A DNA stretch of 12,378 bases from Spirochaetaceae bacterium (GTDB lineage: Bacteria > Spirochaetota > Spirochaetia > Treponematales > Breznakiellaceae): the NCBI GenBank assembly GCA_031265015.1, contig JAISDG010000148.1, forward strand, positions 1-12,378, written 5' to 3'. Positions 1 to 6,208 of the stretch are shown here, piece after piece (within the stretch, counting starts at the first letter, position 1; the number at the start of each line of letters is the position of its first letter). The translations under genes were made by a program, and so were the position numbers. The notes beneath the pieces were generated by a model. It saw only the letters and a program-made list of their open reading frames with translations. It made no database searches and had not been told where the DNA came from.

Positions 1-375
1 CACGCTCTGATTTTACGGGAAGATGATCCGTTGCTGCCTGCGATTCTTGGCGTTTATGAATCACAAGGCATTAAGAACGGAGCACCAACCAATAAACAAA
101 AAGGTCCTGCTTTCAAGACAGAGCTTGCAACAGCCTATCCGGAATGTCGTTTGGTTGTTACAAAAGAAACAATGACTGTTGAAGGTATGATTAAGATCAT
201 TTATGACTTGTTGAAAGACAAGTTAAACATCGCGAAAATCACCTTCACAAGCGGCGTTAATGGCGCTACCCAAGAATATGAGAAAGAGCGGCAAAAAGAA
301 AAGGACCGTTGCCCGTTATGCGGTATTCTGTTAAATGAAAATGGCGTGTGTCCAAAATGCGGATACAAAAAATAG
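1..375 (+). CDS. 3' end of an unidentified protein with a C-terminal zinc ribbon (5' partial)
   Basis: Reading frame 1 is open from the first base to a TAG at 373-375, giving 124 visible residues. There is no ATG in this frame. A TTG at 31 is the only start-like codon and sits in the middle of a well-formed protein sequence, so the true start is probably upstream of the window. The C-terminus holds two CxxC knuckles, CPLC and CPKC, separated by about ten residues and followed by a basic GYKK tail. This is a typical short zinc ribbon, which in other proteins binds nucleic acid or stabilises a fold. The rest is mixed alpha/beta with Lys/Glu-rich helices, and I do not recognise the family. Its base composition is unlike the rest of the window: 42% GC at 61-120 and 32% GC at 181-240, against about 57% in the transporter genes. 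This suggests transferred DNA. Function unknown. Confidence 0.7.
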   Translation, partial: HALILREDDPLLPAILGVYESQGIKNGAPTNKQKGPAFKTELATAYPECRLVVTKETMTVEGMIKIIYDLLKDKLNIAKITFTSGVNGATQEYEKERQKEKDRCPLCGILLNENGVCPKCGYKK

Positions 376-409
376 CCTAAAGTTTTCACACATCCATGCT
401 CGCGACAGA

Positions 410-462
410 AAAAAGTAACCACTTCGGTTAAGCGGTAAGCTTATCCACAGTGGTTACTTTTT
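410..462. terminator. Long near-perfect hairpin, probable bidirectional terminator
   Basis: A perfect 13-bp inverted repeat pairs AAAAAGTAACCAC (410-422) with GTGGTTACTTTTT (450-462). Pairing continues inward with a further T-A pair, then GG/CC, then TAAGC (429-433) with GCTTA (439-443), closing on a five-base GGTAA loop. The whole is a 53-nt imperfect palindrome with about 21 base pairs. It starts 35 nt after the stop of the upstream partial gene and ends in a T run on the plus strand and, by symmetry, on the minus strand. That fits a rho-independent terminator working in both directions. It could instead be a remnant of a mobile-element end, because it sits where AT-rich DNA meets a truncated gene. 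Confidence 0.6.
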
Positions 463-618
463 GGAGAGAAGGCCCAATGGACTTCCGCTGAAATTGCGGA
501 TACCCTGGGATTAAATATTGAAACGGTAAAAAAAGCGGTTAAATCGCTGGCTGACGCCGGTTATCTTGTTAAACACGGCGCAACCAGAGGAGCCTGGTAT
601 GAAAAAACAGAGAACTGA
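439..618 (+). pseudogene. C-terminal remnant of a winged helix-turn-helix protein (no start codon)
   Basis: The frame is open from the TAA at 436-438 to TGA at 616-618, about 59 codons, and contains no ATG, GTG or TTG. Its 3' part encodes a good winged helix: WTSAEIADTLG (helix 2), NIETVKKAVKSLADAGY (recognition helix) and a LVKHGATRGAWY wing. This layout is common as the C-terminal domain of Fic-type, AlbA/Schlafen-type ATP-binding or MarR/ArsR-like proteins, and I cannot say which was the parent. The open frame begins inside the hairpin at 410-462, so the N-terminal part was probably lost by deletion or insertion at that point. It stops 9 nt before the convergent HAD gene ends. It is probably not translated. 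Confidence 0.6.
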
Positions 619-627
619 GACGTTTCT

Positions 628-1458
628 TCATACAATAAGTCCGGTTACCGATTCGATGGCGGCGGCGGCGCCGTCTTCATCGCAGAAACCGGTGATGCGA
701 TCCGCTTCCGCTTTGACGGTGTCCAGCGCGTTTCCCATGGCTACCCCGATGCCCGCTTCCCGGATCATTTCCCGGTCATTGTCGCTGTCGCCGATGGCCA
801 TGACTTCCGTCATGGGTATGCCGAGCTTTGCCGCAGCCGCCTTCAGGGCCTCCCCTTTGCTGATGCCCGCGGGCATAAGTTCGATATTGTCTTCGGCAAA
901 AAAGGTAACGTAGAGGTCTTTTCTGGGAGCGAGGGTCCCGTAGGCCCTTTCCCGCTCCGCGATGTTTTCAAAGAGCATGACCAGTTTAATAAAATTCCCT
1001 CCGTTCCGTATTTCCGTTTTGATGTTCCTAAGGGGATAGTTGTTTTTCCACCGGCTTTGAATCATCCGCTCCGCAAGTCCCGATTCAAAGCCTTTTCCCC
1101 CGTTGTCAAAAAATCCCACCGTATCATACGCGCCGAAAATGAGGGCATCGAAATTCCTGATTTCCCGGAGCAGCGAGAGGGCGGCGTCTTTTTCAAAGTT
1201 CCGGGAAAAAACCAGGCTGCCGCCGGGAACGGAGAAAAGCTGGGCTCCGTTATTGGCAATCACATAGGGATCCGCGAGGTCCTTAAGCAGGGGGTGAACA
1301 TCGTTAAACTGACGGCCCGTCGCGGGGACGATGTATATGCCCGCCGCTTTAGCCTTGCCGATGGCCTCTATGGTCCGGGGGCTTACTTCTTTTTGGCTGT
1401 TCAGGACTGTTCCGTCCAGGTCGAAGGCGATAAGGCGTATTCGCTCTGTTATACCCAT
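628..1458 (-). CDS. HAD superfamily, Cof-type (HAD-IIB) phosphatase
   Basis: A 276-residue protein with all four HAD motifs. Motif I is FDLDGT (Asp13 nucleophile and Asp15 acid/base). Motif II is PATGR with Thr47. The motif III lysine is Lys201 in GISKGEAL. Motif IV is GDSDND (223-228), which holds Mg2+. The large segment between motifs II and III is the C2 cap that places it with Cof/YbiV/YidA-type enzymes. These are cytoplasmic phosphatases acting on sugar phosphates, nucleotides or cofactor precursors; the exact substrate cannot be told from sequence. The open frame extends further upstream, but those codons read as unlikely protein. A consensus TGGTATAAT lies just before the ATG at 1458, so I start there. 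The next ATG upstream (1467) falls inside the -10 box. Length is normal for the family. It is monocistronic and divergent from the gene at 1557. Confidence 0.92.
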   Translation of the reverse strand: MGITERIRLIAFDLDGTVLNSQKEVSPRTIEAIGKAKAAGIYIVPATGRQFNDVHPLLKDLADPYVIANNGAQLFSVPGGSLVFSRNFEKDAALSLLREIRNFDALIFGAYDTVGFFDNGGKGFESGLAERMIQSRWKNNYPLRNIKTEIRNGGNFIKLVMLFENIAERERAYGTLAPRKDLYVTFFAEDNIELMPAGISKGEALKAAAAKLGIPMTEVMAIGDSDNDREMIREAGIGVAMGNALDTVKAEADRITGFCDEDGAAAAIESVTGLIV

Positions 1459-1465
1459 AGGAATC

Positions 1466-1474
1466 ATTATACCA
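1466..1474 (-). promoter_or_regulatory. Extended -10 promoter of the HAD gene (predicted leaderless)
   Basis: On the minus strand the bases read TGG-TATAAT, a full consensus -10 with the TGn extension (TATAAT is the complement of 1466-1471). Only 7 nt separate it from the ATG at 1458, so transcription should begin at or one base before the start codon. There is no room for a Shine-Dalgarno site. No convincing -35 is seen at the usual distance, as is common for extended -10 promoters. Confidence 0.7.
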
Positions 1475-1522
1475 AAACAACCGGAGCCGCATCCAGTCCC
1501 GCGGACAATCCCGTTCGGGGCA

Positions 1523-1550
1523 TTGCTATTTTCGTGACTATCTATATAAT
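1523..1550 (+). promoter_or_regulatory. Promoter with TATAAT 6 nt before the ATG (predicted leaderless)
   Basis: TTGCTA (1523-1528) and a perfect TATAAT (1545-1550) are separated by 16 nt. The ATG of the next gene is at 1557, six bases after the -10, so the expected +1 is the A of the start codon. It lies in the 98-nt divergent region shared with the HAD promoter, about 75 nt away and facing the other way. Confidence 0.7.
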
Positions 1551-1556
1551 AAAGAT

Positions 1557-2183
1557 ATGCTTGCCCTTGGAGGAACAAACCGCCAGGATCTTTCCGCCGC
1601 ACTGGCGGATCTGTACGAGGCCCATGAAGCGGGCCGTGCGGAGACCGTTAAAGCCCTGGAATTGTTAATCGAAACAAGGCGGGATGCCCTTTCCAGGCTG
1701 AAAAAAACCGGCGATATTACAAAAAACCTGAATCTGAAACAGCGGGATCTTATCAACCGCCGGGCGCCGGAAAACTATACCCTGGAACAGATTGCCGCGG
1801 CTGCCGCCGGTACGGGCCCCGGGGCCTTTGCGCTTGCCTCGGCCCTGCCGGCCTGCCCTGCCGCTCCTGTTCCGGGAAGCAGACCGGCCCTTGCCTTGAA
1901 ACACATGGCGGCCCTCCGGAAAAATCTGGCCGGCCTCGGCATTGCCGGCATGCGCGCCCGGGAAATGACCGGGGCGATAAAAAAGTCGATCGCCGCCTTT
2001 GAGTACCAGTACAGGCGGACCGCGTGGCAGCTTTTCCCTTTGGGTTTCCTGTCCAGGCTGTGGCGGAACATCAGGACTTTTTTTGGGATGCCGTACTTTT
2101 CTTACGGGGATATGGGCCCACTGCGGACACTGGCGGTAACCGCCGGTTTTGTCCTTAAGATGGCGGAAGCCCCGGTTTTTTAG
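1557..2183 (+). CDS. Hypothetical protein, 208 aa
   Basis: I do not recognise this protein. The N-terminal 75 residues are charged and predicted helical, with many Ala, Glu, Arg and Lys. Residues 76-112 are an Ala/Pro/Gly-rich stretch that looks like a flexible linker. Residues 113-175 are again basic and helical (KKS, YRRT, RLWRNIR). A more hydrophobic tail follows, but it is not long or uniform enough for me to call a membrane helix. No signal peptide is visible. The ATG at 1557 is chosen because a perfect TATAAT ends 6 nt before it, so the message is probably leaderless. The coding assignment is supported by codon use matching neighbouring genes and by the 9-nt gap to the next gene in the same direction. 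The two were probably cotranscribed and may act together. It has no motif that suggests an enzyme. Confidence 0.65.
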   Translation: MLALGGTNRQDLSAALADLYEAHEAGRAETVKALELLIETRRDALSRLKKTGDITKNLNLKQRDLINRRAPENYTLEQIAAAAAGTGPGAFALASALPACPAAPVPGSRPALALKHMAALRKNLAGLGIAGMRAREMTGAIKKSIAAFEYQYRRTAWQLFPLGFLSRLWRNIRTFFGMPYFSYGDMGPLRTLAVTAGFVLKMAEAPVF

Positions 2184-2192
2184 GCGGATACC

Positions 2193-2552
2193 ATGGAACA
2201 GTTTTCCGGCCTGCTTGCCCATCTTCCCAAGACCATACCCGCCGGCGACGCGGCCCGGGCCTTGGATATTCTGGTGGAATACAAAAAAGAAACCGATCTG
2301 ACCAGGCGGGACAGGGCCAGGGTCGAAGCCTCCAGGGAGATTGCCCTGGCAGAAATCACGAAGCGCTATGATTTTTATGAAAAGCTCTTTGCCGCTGTTT
2401 TTGCCGAACGGGCGGCGGTAACCCAAAAATTCTTTAAGGTGATTGAGCGGGGCATGGCGGAAAAAAATACCGATCTGGTGCTGGCGGGTCTGGAAAACCT
2501 CTCCACGATGGTTGCCTCAAGCCCTCTGGCAAACCTCAAGGACCTGCGTTAG
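2193..2552 (+). CDS. Hypothetical helical protein, 119 aa
   Basis: A small soluble protein that I do not recognise. It is almost entirely charged amphipathic helix: residues 20-65 are rich in Arg/Glu/Lys (ARALDILVEYKKETDLTRRDRARVEASREI is one continuous helical run, quoted here only as a description of composition around residues 21-50). Residues 66-110 end in a Leu/Ala-rich helix with NTDLVLAGLENLSTMV. No signal sequence, membrane segment or metal ligands are seen. It starts with ATG at 2193, nine bases after the stop of the 208-aa gene, behind a weak GGCGGA ribosome site. That spacing indicates cotranscription and possible translational coupling. No terminator is visible between its stop and trpS, but trpS appears to have its own promoter. 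Confidence 0.65.
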   Translation: MEQFSGLLAHLPKTIPAGDAARALDILVEYKKETDLTRRDRARVEASREIALAEITKRYDFYEKLFAAVFAERAAVTQKFFKVIERGMAEKNTDLVLAGLENLSTMVASSPLANLKDLR

Positions 2553-2590
2553 TCCCCGGGCAATCGTACTTCCTGCGCGTCCCCTTTTTA

Positions 2591-2599
2591 TGCTATACT
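2591..2599 (+). promoter_or_regulatory. Extended -10 promoter of trpS (predicted leaderless)
   Basis: TGC-TATACT is a near-consensus extended -10. The GTG start of trpS at 2608 lies 8 nt after it, placing the expected transcription start within about two bases of the start codon. The intervening bases TACCCATC hold no Shine-Dalgarno site. No good -35 is seen. Confidence 0.6.
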
Positions 2600-2607
2600 T
2601 ACCCATC

Positions 2608-3615
2608 GTGAACAGAAAAGTCTCCCTGACGGGCATTAAACCTACGGGCAATCTCCACATCGGTAACTATTTCGGGGCCATTAAGCCCGCGCTGGAACTT
2701 GCCCGGGAATACGACGCCCGGTACTTTATCGCCGATTACCATGCCCTTAATACCATGAAGGACCCGGAGGAACTTTCCGCTTCTATCCGGGAGGTGGCCG
2801 CGGGCTGGCTGGCCGCGGGGCTGGACCCGGAGAAGGTAATCTTTTACCGCCAGTCCTCAATCCCCGAAACTTTTGAGCTTTCTACCATGCTGATGGCCTT
2901 TACCGCCAAGGGGCTGATGAACCGGGCCCATGCCTACAAGGCGGCGCTCCAGGGTAACACCGAAAGGGGGGACGATCCCGACGCGGGGGTGAACATGGGC
3001 CTCTTTACCTATCCGGTACTTATGGCCGCGGACATCATCCTGTTTGATTCGGACGTGGTTCCCGTGGGGAAGGATCAGGTCCAGCATATCGAGATGGCCC
3101 AGGACATTGCCCGGTCGGTAAACGCCAACTACCGGCGGGAAGTCCTTAAGGCGCCCCAGCCGGCGGTCCGGGAAAACGTGGCGGTAGTGCCGGGGCTGGA
3201 CGGCCGGAAGATGAGCAAAAGCTACGGCAATACTATTCCCCTCTTTACTCCGGAAAAGAACCTTCGCAGGCTGATCATGCGGATTGTTACCAATTCCCAG
3301 GGGATAGAGGAGCCCAAGGATCCCGGTTCCAGTCAAATCTTTCTATTGTACAAGCTCTTTGCCTCGCAGGATGAACAGGCCGCCCTGGCAAAACGCTACC
3401 GGGCCGGGGGTATGGGCTGGGGCGAGGCCAAGGAAGAATTGTTCCGGGCGGTGAACCGGGAACTGGCTCCCCTGCGGGAACGCTTCCAGGGGATTATGCG
3501 GGATCCTCCCGCCCTGGACAAAATTCTTGCCCGGGGCGCGGAAAAAGCCCGGCCCATCGCCGCCGCCGTCGTCGCCCGGTTCAGAAAGGCCGCGGGCATT
3601 GATCTACCGGTATAA
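2608..3615 (+). CDS. trpS: Tryptophanyl-tRNA synthetase
   Basis: A class I aminoacyl-tRNA synthetase of 335 residues, normal for bacterial TrpRS. It activates tryptophan with ATP and loads it onto tRNA-Trp in the cytoplasm. The N-terminus reads SLTGIKPTGNLHIGNYFGAI, with the HIGH-class signature as HIGN at 17-20. The KMSKS loop is intact at 201-205 (GRKMSKSYGN). Between them is the conserved core YPVLMAADIILF, followed by VPVGKDQVQH (152-160), typical of the TrpRS fold. The IKPTG version of the usual IQPSG motif is, from memory, seen in spirochaetal and some other TrpRS. The frame is open further upstream, into the preceding gene in another frame, but homology begins at the GTG at 2608, which also sits 8 nt after an extended -10 box. 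I therefore use that start. No TRAP or T-box leader is possible, because there is essentially no leader. Confidence 0.95.
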   Translation: MNRKVSLTGIKPTGNLHIGNYFGAIKPALELAREYDARYFIADYHALNTMKDPEELSASIREVAAGWLAAGLDPEKVIFYRQSSIPETFELSTMLMAFTAKGLMNRAHAYKAALQGNTERGDDPDAGVNMGLFTYPVLMAADIILFDSDVVPVGKDQVQHIEMAQDIARSVNANYRREVLKAPQPAVRENVAVVPGLDGRKMSKSYGNTIPLFTPEKNLRRLIMRIVTNSQGIEEPKDPGSSQIFLLYKLFASQDEQAALAKRYRAGGMGWGEAKEELFRAVNRELAPLRERFQGIMRDPPALDKILARGAEKARPIAAAVVARFRKAAGIDLPV

Positions 3616-3637
3616 AGATAGATTTAAAACCGCTCAA

Positions 3638-3666
3638 TTGACAGACGGACCGAAGTCTGTGACAAT
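3638..3666 (+). promoter_or_regulatory. Main promoter of the DUF3798/ABC transport operon
   Basis: A perfect -35, TTGACA (3638-3643), is followed after exactly 17 nt by GACAAT (3661-3666, 4 of 6 matches to TATAAT). A TG one base upstream of the -10 (3658-3659) makes it an extended -10. Expected +1 is near 3673, leaving a short leader of about 25 nt with a GAGGAG ribosome site (3688-3693) five bases before the ATG at 3699. It is the only good promoter before the transporter genes. Confidence 0.7.
3641..3660. promoter_or_regulatory. Inverted repeat filling the promoter spacer, candidate operator
   Basis: ACAGAC (3641-3646) and GTCTGT (3655-3660) form a perfect 6-bp inverted repeat around GGACCGAA. 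It overlaps the last three bases of the -35 and ends directly at the -10. A dimeric regulator bound here would sit exactly where RNA polymerase binds. As RNA it would be a weak hairpin without a T run, so it is not a convincing terminator for trpS. No regulator gene is present in the window. Confidence 0.45.
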
Positions 3667-3698
3667 AACGGAAACCACAAAGATATAGAGGAGTAAAG

Positions 3699-4919
3699 AT
3701 GAAGAAGTCAATCCTGACGGTGATTGTATGCTTGGCGGCTCTGGCGGCCTGTAAACCGGCGGATAAGCCTGCGGCGAATGCGGCGGCCTTTCATATCGGC
3801 ATTTTGACCGAGACCGTGTCCCAGGCGGAAGACGACCTGCGGGGCGCGGAAGAACTGATCCGCCTTTATGGCCGGGTCAGTGAGGGGGGCATCATCCAGC
3901 ATGTAACCTATCCCGACAACTTTATGGATCAGCAGGAAGTATTTATTTCCCAGGTTACTACGATGGCCGATGATCCCCTGATGAAGGCGATTATCGTCAA
4001 TAACGCCATCCCCGGTACCGCCGAGGCCTTTAAGCGGGTCAAGGAAAGGCGGCCCGACATTATCTGTATCGCCGCGGAAGCCCACGAAGATCCGCTGGTT
4101 ATCCAGCAGTCCGCGGATCTGGCTACCAACGCCGATTTTATTTCCCGGGGATACCTGATCCCCTGGGCGGCTAAAGAGCTGGGAGCCCAAACCTTTGTCC
4201 ATATTTCCTTTCCCCGGCACATGAGTTACGAGTCCCTGGGGCTCCGCCGTCAAATTATGGAAGAGGCCTGTAAAGAGCTGGGGCTCAGGTTTGTATTCGA
4301 GACCGCCCCGGACCCCACCTCCGATGTGGGGGTAGCCGGGGCCCAGCAGTTTATCCTGGAAAAGACCCCCCAGTGGATCCAGCAGTACGGCGAGGATACG
4401 GTGTTTTTCTGCACCAACGACGCCCACACGGAGCCCCTGCTCCGGCAGCTGCTGCAGTACGGCGGCATGTTTGTGGAGGCGGACCTTCCTTCGCCCCTGA
4501 TGGGGTATCCCGGCGCTTTGGGGCTGGATCTTTCCGCCGAAACCGGCAATTTCCCGGCGATTCTGCGGAAGGTGGAAGAAGCGGTTAACGAAAAAGGCGG
4601 CGCCGGCAAATTCGGCACCTGGGCCTTTTCCTACGGTTTTGCCCAGAGCGCGGGCTGGGGCGAATATGCCAAGCGGGTGATTGAGGGAACCGCGGAACTG
4701 GGTAACCTGGACGATATGTGGGCGGCCCTGTCGGTGTTTACCCCCGGCGCGCAGTGGAACGGAGCCTACTATGTGGATGCCAATACCGGCGCCGGGGCAA
4801 AGAACCATCTGCTTATCTATATGGATACCTATATTATGGGTATTCCCGGAAAGTATCTGCCCACCACGGATCAGGAGGTTCCAAAACAGTACTATGCCAT
4901 AAAATTCCAGGGGAATTAA
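3699..4919 (+). CDS. DUF3798-type substrate-binding lipoprotein (copy 1)
   Basis: A 406-residue lipoprotein. The signal peptide MKKSILTVIVCLAALAAC has an LAAC lipobox, so Cys18 should be lipidated and anchor the protein outside the inner membrane. The mature part has the pattern of a type I periplasmic binding fold. It begins with a strand at FHIGILTETVSQ, then an alternating strand/helix region with IPGTAEAFKRV, a hinge-like half starting near GAQTFVHISFPRHMSYESLG, and FFCTNDAHTEPLL. I recognise the family as Pfam DUF3798 from memory; its ligand is not established to my knowledge. A GAGGAG site five bases upstream supports the ATG at 3699. It is first in an operon with a paralogue, an ATPase and two permeases, so it most likely delivers ligand to that importer. 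It could alternatively be a ligand sensor. Confidence 0.88.
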   Translation: MKKSILTVIVCLAALAACKPADKPAANAAAFHIGILTETVSQAEDDLRGAEELIRLYGRVSEGGIIQHVTYPDNFMDQQEVFISQVTTMADDPLMKAIIVNNAIPGTAEAFKRVKERRPDIICIAAEAHEDPLVIQQSADLATNADFISRGYLIPWAAKELGAQTFVHISFPRHMSYESLGLRRQIMEEACKELGLRFVFETAPDPTSDVGVAGAQQFILEKTPQWIQQYGEDTVFFCTNDAHTEPLLRQLLQYGGMFVEADLPSPLMGYPGALGLDLSAETGNFPAILRKVEEAVNEKGGAGKFGTWAFSYGFAQSAGWGEYAKRVIEGTAELGNLDDMWAALSVFTPGAQWNGAYYVDANTGAGAKNHLLIYMDTYIMGIPGKYLPTTDQEVPKQYYAIKFQGN

Positions 4920-4931
4920 CGGTATAAACGG

Positions 4932-4969
4932 TTTTCATTTTTTTCAGTTTTTATTATTTTTATGGAGGA
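4932..4969 (+). promoter_or_regulatory. T-rich leader and strong ribosome site before the second lipoprotein
   Basis: The 56-nt gap between the two lipoprotein genes holds a run from 4932 to about 4960 that is nearly all T, followed by GGAGGA (4964-4969) six bases before the ATG at 4976. There is no hairpin before the T run, so it is not a standard terminator. An unstructured U-rich stretch upstream of a good ribosome site is a known translation enhancer through ribosomal protein S1, which would favour high expression of the binding protein. That role is an inference. Confidence 0.4.
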
Positions 4970-4975
4970 ATAATT

Positions 4976-6199
4976 ATGAAGAAGACAGTGTTTTTTGCGG
5001 TAACGCTGCTGGGCGCAGTCCTGTTGGCCTGCGGCGGCGGCGGTGACGGCGGGGATACTTCCGCGCCGTACCACATCGGTATTTGTACCGGTACGGTATC
5101 CCAGTCCGAAGACGATCTGCGGGGTGCGGAAGAACTGATTGCCCGGTACGGTAAAGTTTCCGACGGCGGCATCATCCAGCACATCACTTATCCTGACAAC
5201 TTTATGGATCAGCAGGAAGTTACCATTACCCAGATCGTCGCCCTGGCGGATGATCCCAAGATGAAGGCGATCATCGTTAACCAGGCTATTCCCGGTACCG
5301 CCGAAGCCTTCAAGCGGGTTAAGGAAAAACGGTCCGACATTATCCTGCTGGCCGGCGAACCCCATGAGGATCCCCTGGTAATCCAGGGATCCGCGGATCT
5401 GGCCATCAGCGCGGACTTTATCTCCCGGGGCTATACGATCATCTGGGCCGCCAAACAGCTGGGGGCCGATACCTTTGTCCACATCTCCTTCCCCCGGCAC
5501 ATGAGCTATGAATCCCTGGGGCTGCGCCGCCAGATCTTTGAAGCGGCCTGCAACGACCTGGGGCTTAAGTTTGTGTTTGTCACCGCCCCGGACCCCACTT
5601 CCGATGTAGGGGTGGCCGGAGCCCAGCAGTACATTCTGGAGCAGACTCCCCAGTGGATCCAGCAGTACGGCCAGAAAGCGGCCTTTTTCTGCACCAACGA
5701 CGCCCACACCGAGCCGCTGCTCAAACAGCTTCTGGCCATGGGCGGCATGTTCATCGAAGCGGACCTTCCCTCGCCGTTGATGGGGTATCCCGGCGCCCTG
5801 GGCATTGACCTTACCGCCGAAGCGGGAGACTTCCCGGCGATCCTTAAAAAGGTTGAAGCCGCGGTGGTGGAAAAGGGCGGCGAAGGCCGCTTCGGTACCT
5901 GGGCCTTCTCCTACGGGTTTACCGTCAGCGCCGGCCTTGGCGAGCTTGCCAAGCGGGTAATCGACGGAACCGCCAAACTGGATAATCCCGCGGATCTGTA
6001 TGCGGCGCTGGGTGTGTTTACCCCCGGCGCCAAATGGAGCGGCGGTAATTATATCGACGCCAATACCGGTATCCGGGCTAAGAACCAGACACTGGTTTAC
6101 ATGGATACCTATATCATGGGTAATCCCGGCAGGTACCTTCCGACCACCGAGCAGAAGGTGGAGGACAAGTACTATCAGATCAAGTTTCAGCAGCAATAG
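4976..6199 (+). CDS. DUF3798-type substrate-binding lipoprotein (copy 2)
   Basis: A 407-residue paralogue of the preceding protein, aligned almost without gaps over its full length. The signal peptide ends in an LLAC lipobox with Cys19 as the lipidation site, followed by a GGGGDGGD linker that copy 1 lacks. The conserved family blocks are SQ(S/A)EDDLRGAEELI, YPDNFMDQQEV, IPGTAEAFKRVKE, SFPRHMSYESLGLRRQI, APDPTSDVGVAGAQQ, CTNDAHTEPLL and ADLPSPLMGYPGALG. Differences cluster in segments such as LIPWAAKEL versus TIIWAAKQL and QQFILEKT versus QQYILEQT, with more in the C-terminal third. Ligand preference may therefore differ slightly, or not at all. The gene begins at ATG 4976 with a GGAGGA site and ends 9 nt before the ATPase, so it is probably cotranscribed. 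It arose by tandem duplication. It is expected to act outside the inner membrane with the same permeases. Confidence 0.88.
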   Translation: MKKTVFFAVTLLGAVLLACGGGGDGGDTSAPYHIGICTGTVSQSEDDLRGAEELIARYGKVSDGGIIQHITYPDNFMDQQEVTITQIVALADDPKMKAIIVNQAIPGTAEAFKRVKEKRSDIILLAGEPHEDPLVIQGSADLAISADFISRGYTIIWAAKQLGADTFVHISFPRHMSYESLGLRRQIFEAACNDLGLKFVFVTAPDPTSDVGVAGAQQYILEQTPQWIQQYGQKAAFFCTNDAHTEPLLKQLLAMGGMFIEADLPSPLMGYPGALGIDLTAEAGDFPAILKKVEAAVVEKGGEGRFGTWAFSYGFTVSAGLGELAKRVIDGTAKLDNPADLYAALGVFTPGAKWSGGNYIDANTGIRAKNQTLVYMDTYIMGNPGRYLPTTEQKVEDKYYQIKFQQQ

Positions 6200-6208
6200 G
6201 GGTATTGG

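Noticed and set aside
410..462. Integron attC recombination site
   Set aside because: Size and folding are suggestive, but the expected RYYYAAC and GTTRRRY core boxes are not matched and no extrahelical bases are clear. A terminator explains it more simply.
1459..1602. N-terminal extension of the HAD phosphatase to an upstream start
   Set aside because: The extra 48 residues have no counterpart in the family, contain the promoter -10 box, and overlap the divergent gene at 1557.
2443..2607. N-terminal extension of TrpRS to position 2443
   Set aside because: The extension overlaps the 119-aa gene in another frame and reads as non-homologous sequence. TrpRS similarity starts at the GTG at 2608.
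3641..3660. Terminator of trpS
   Set aside because: The six-pair stem is not followed by a T run, and it lies inside a strong promoter.
3708..4808. A 366-codon open frame on the minus strand opposite the first lipoprotein gene
   Set aside because: Same explanation: antisense shadow of a recognisable gene. It resembles the antisense frame of the paralogue because the paralogues themselves are alike.
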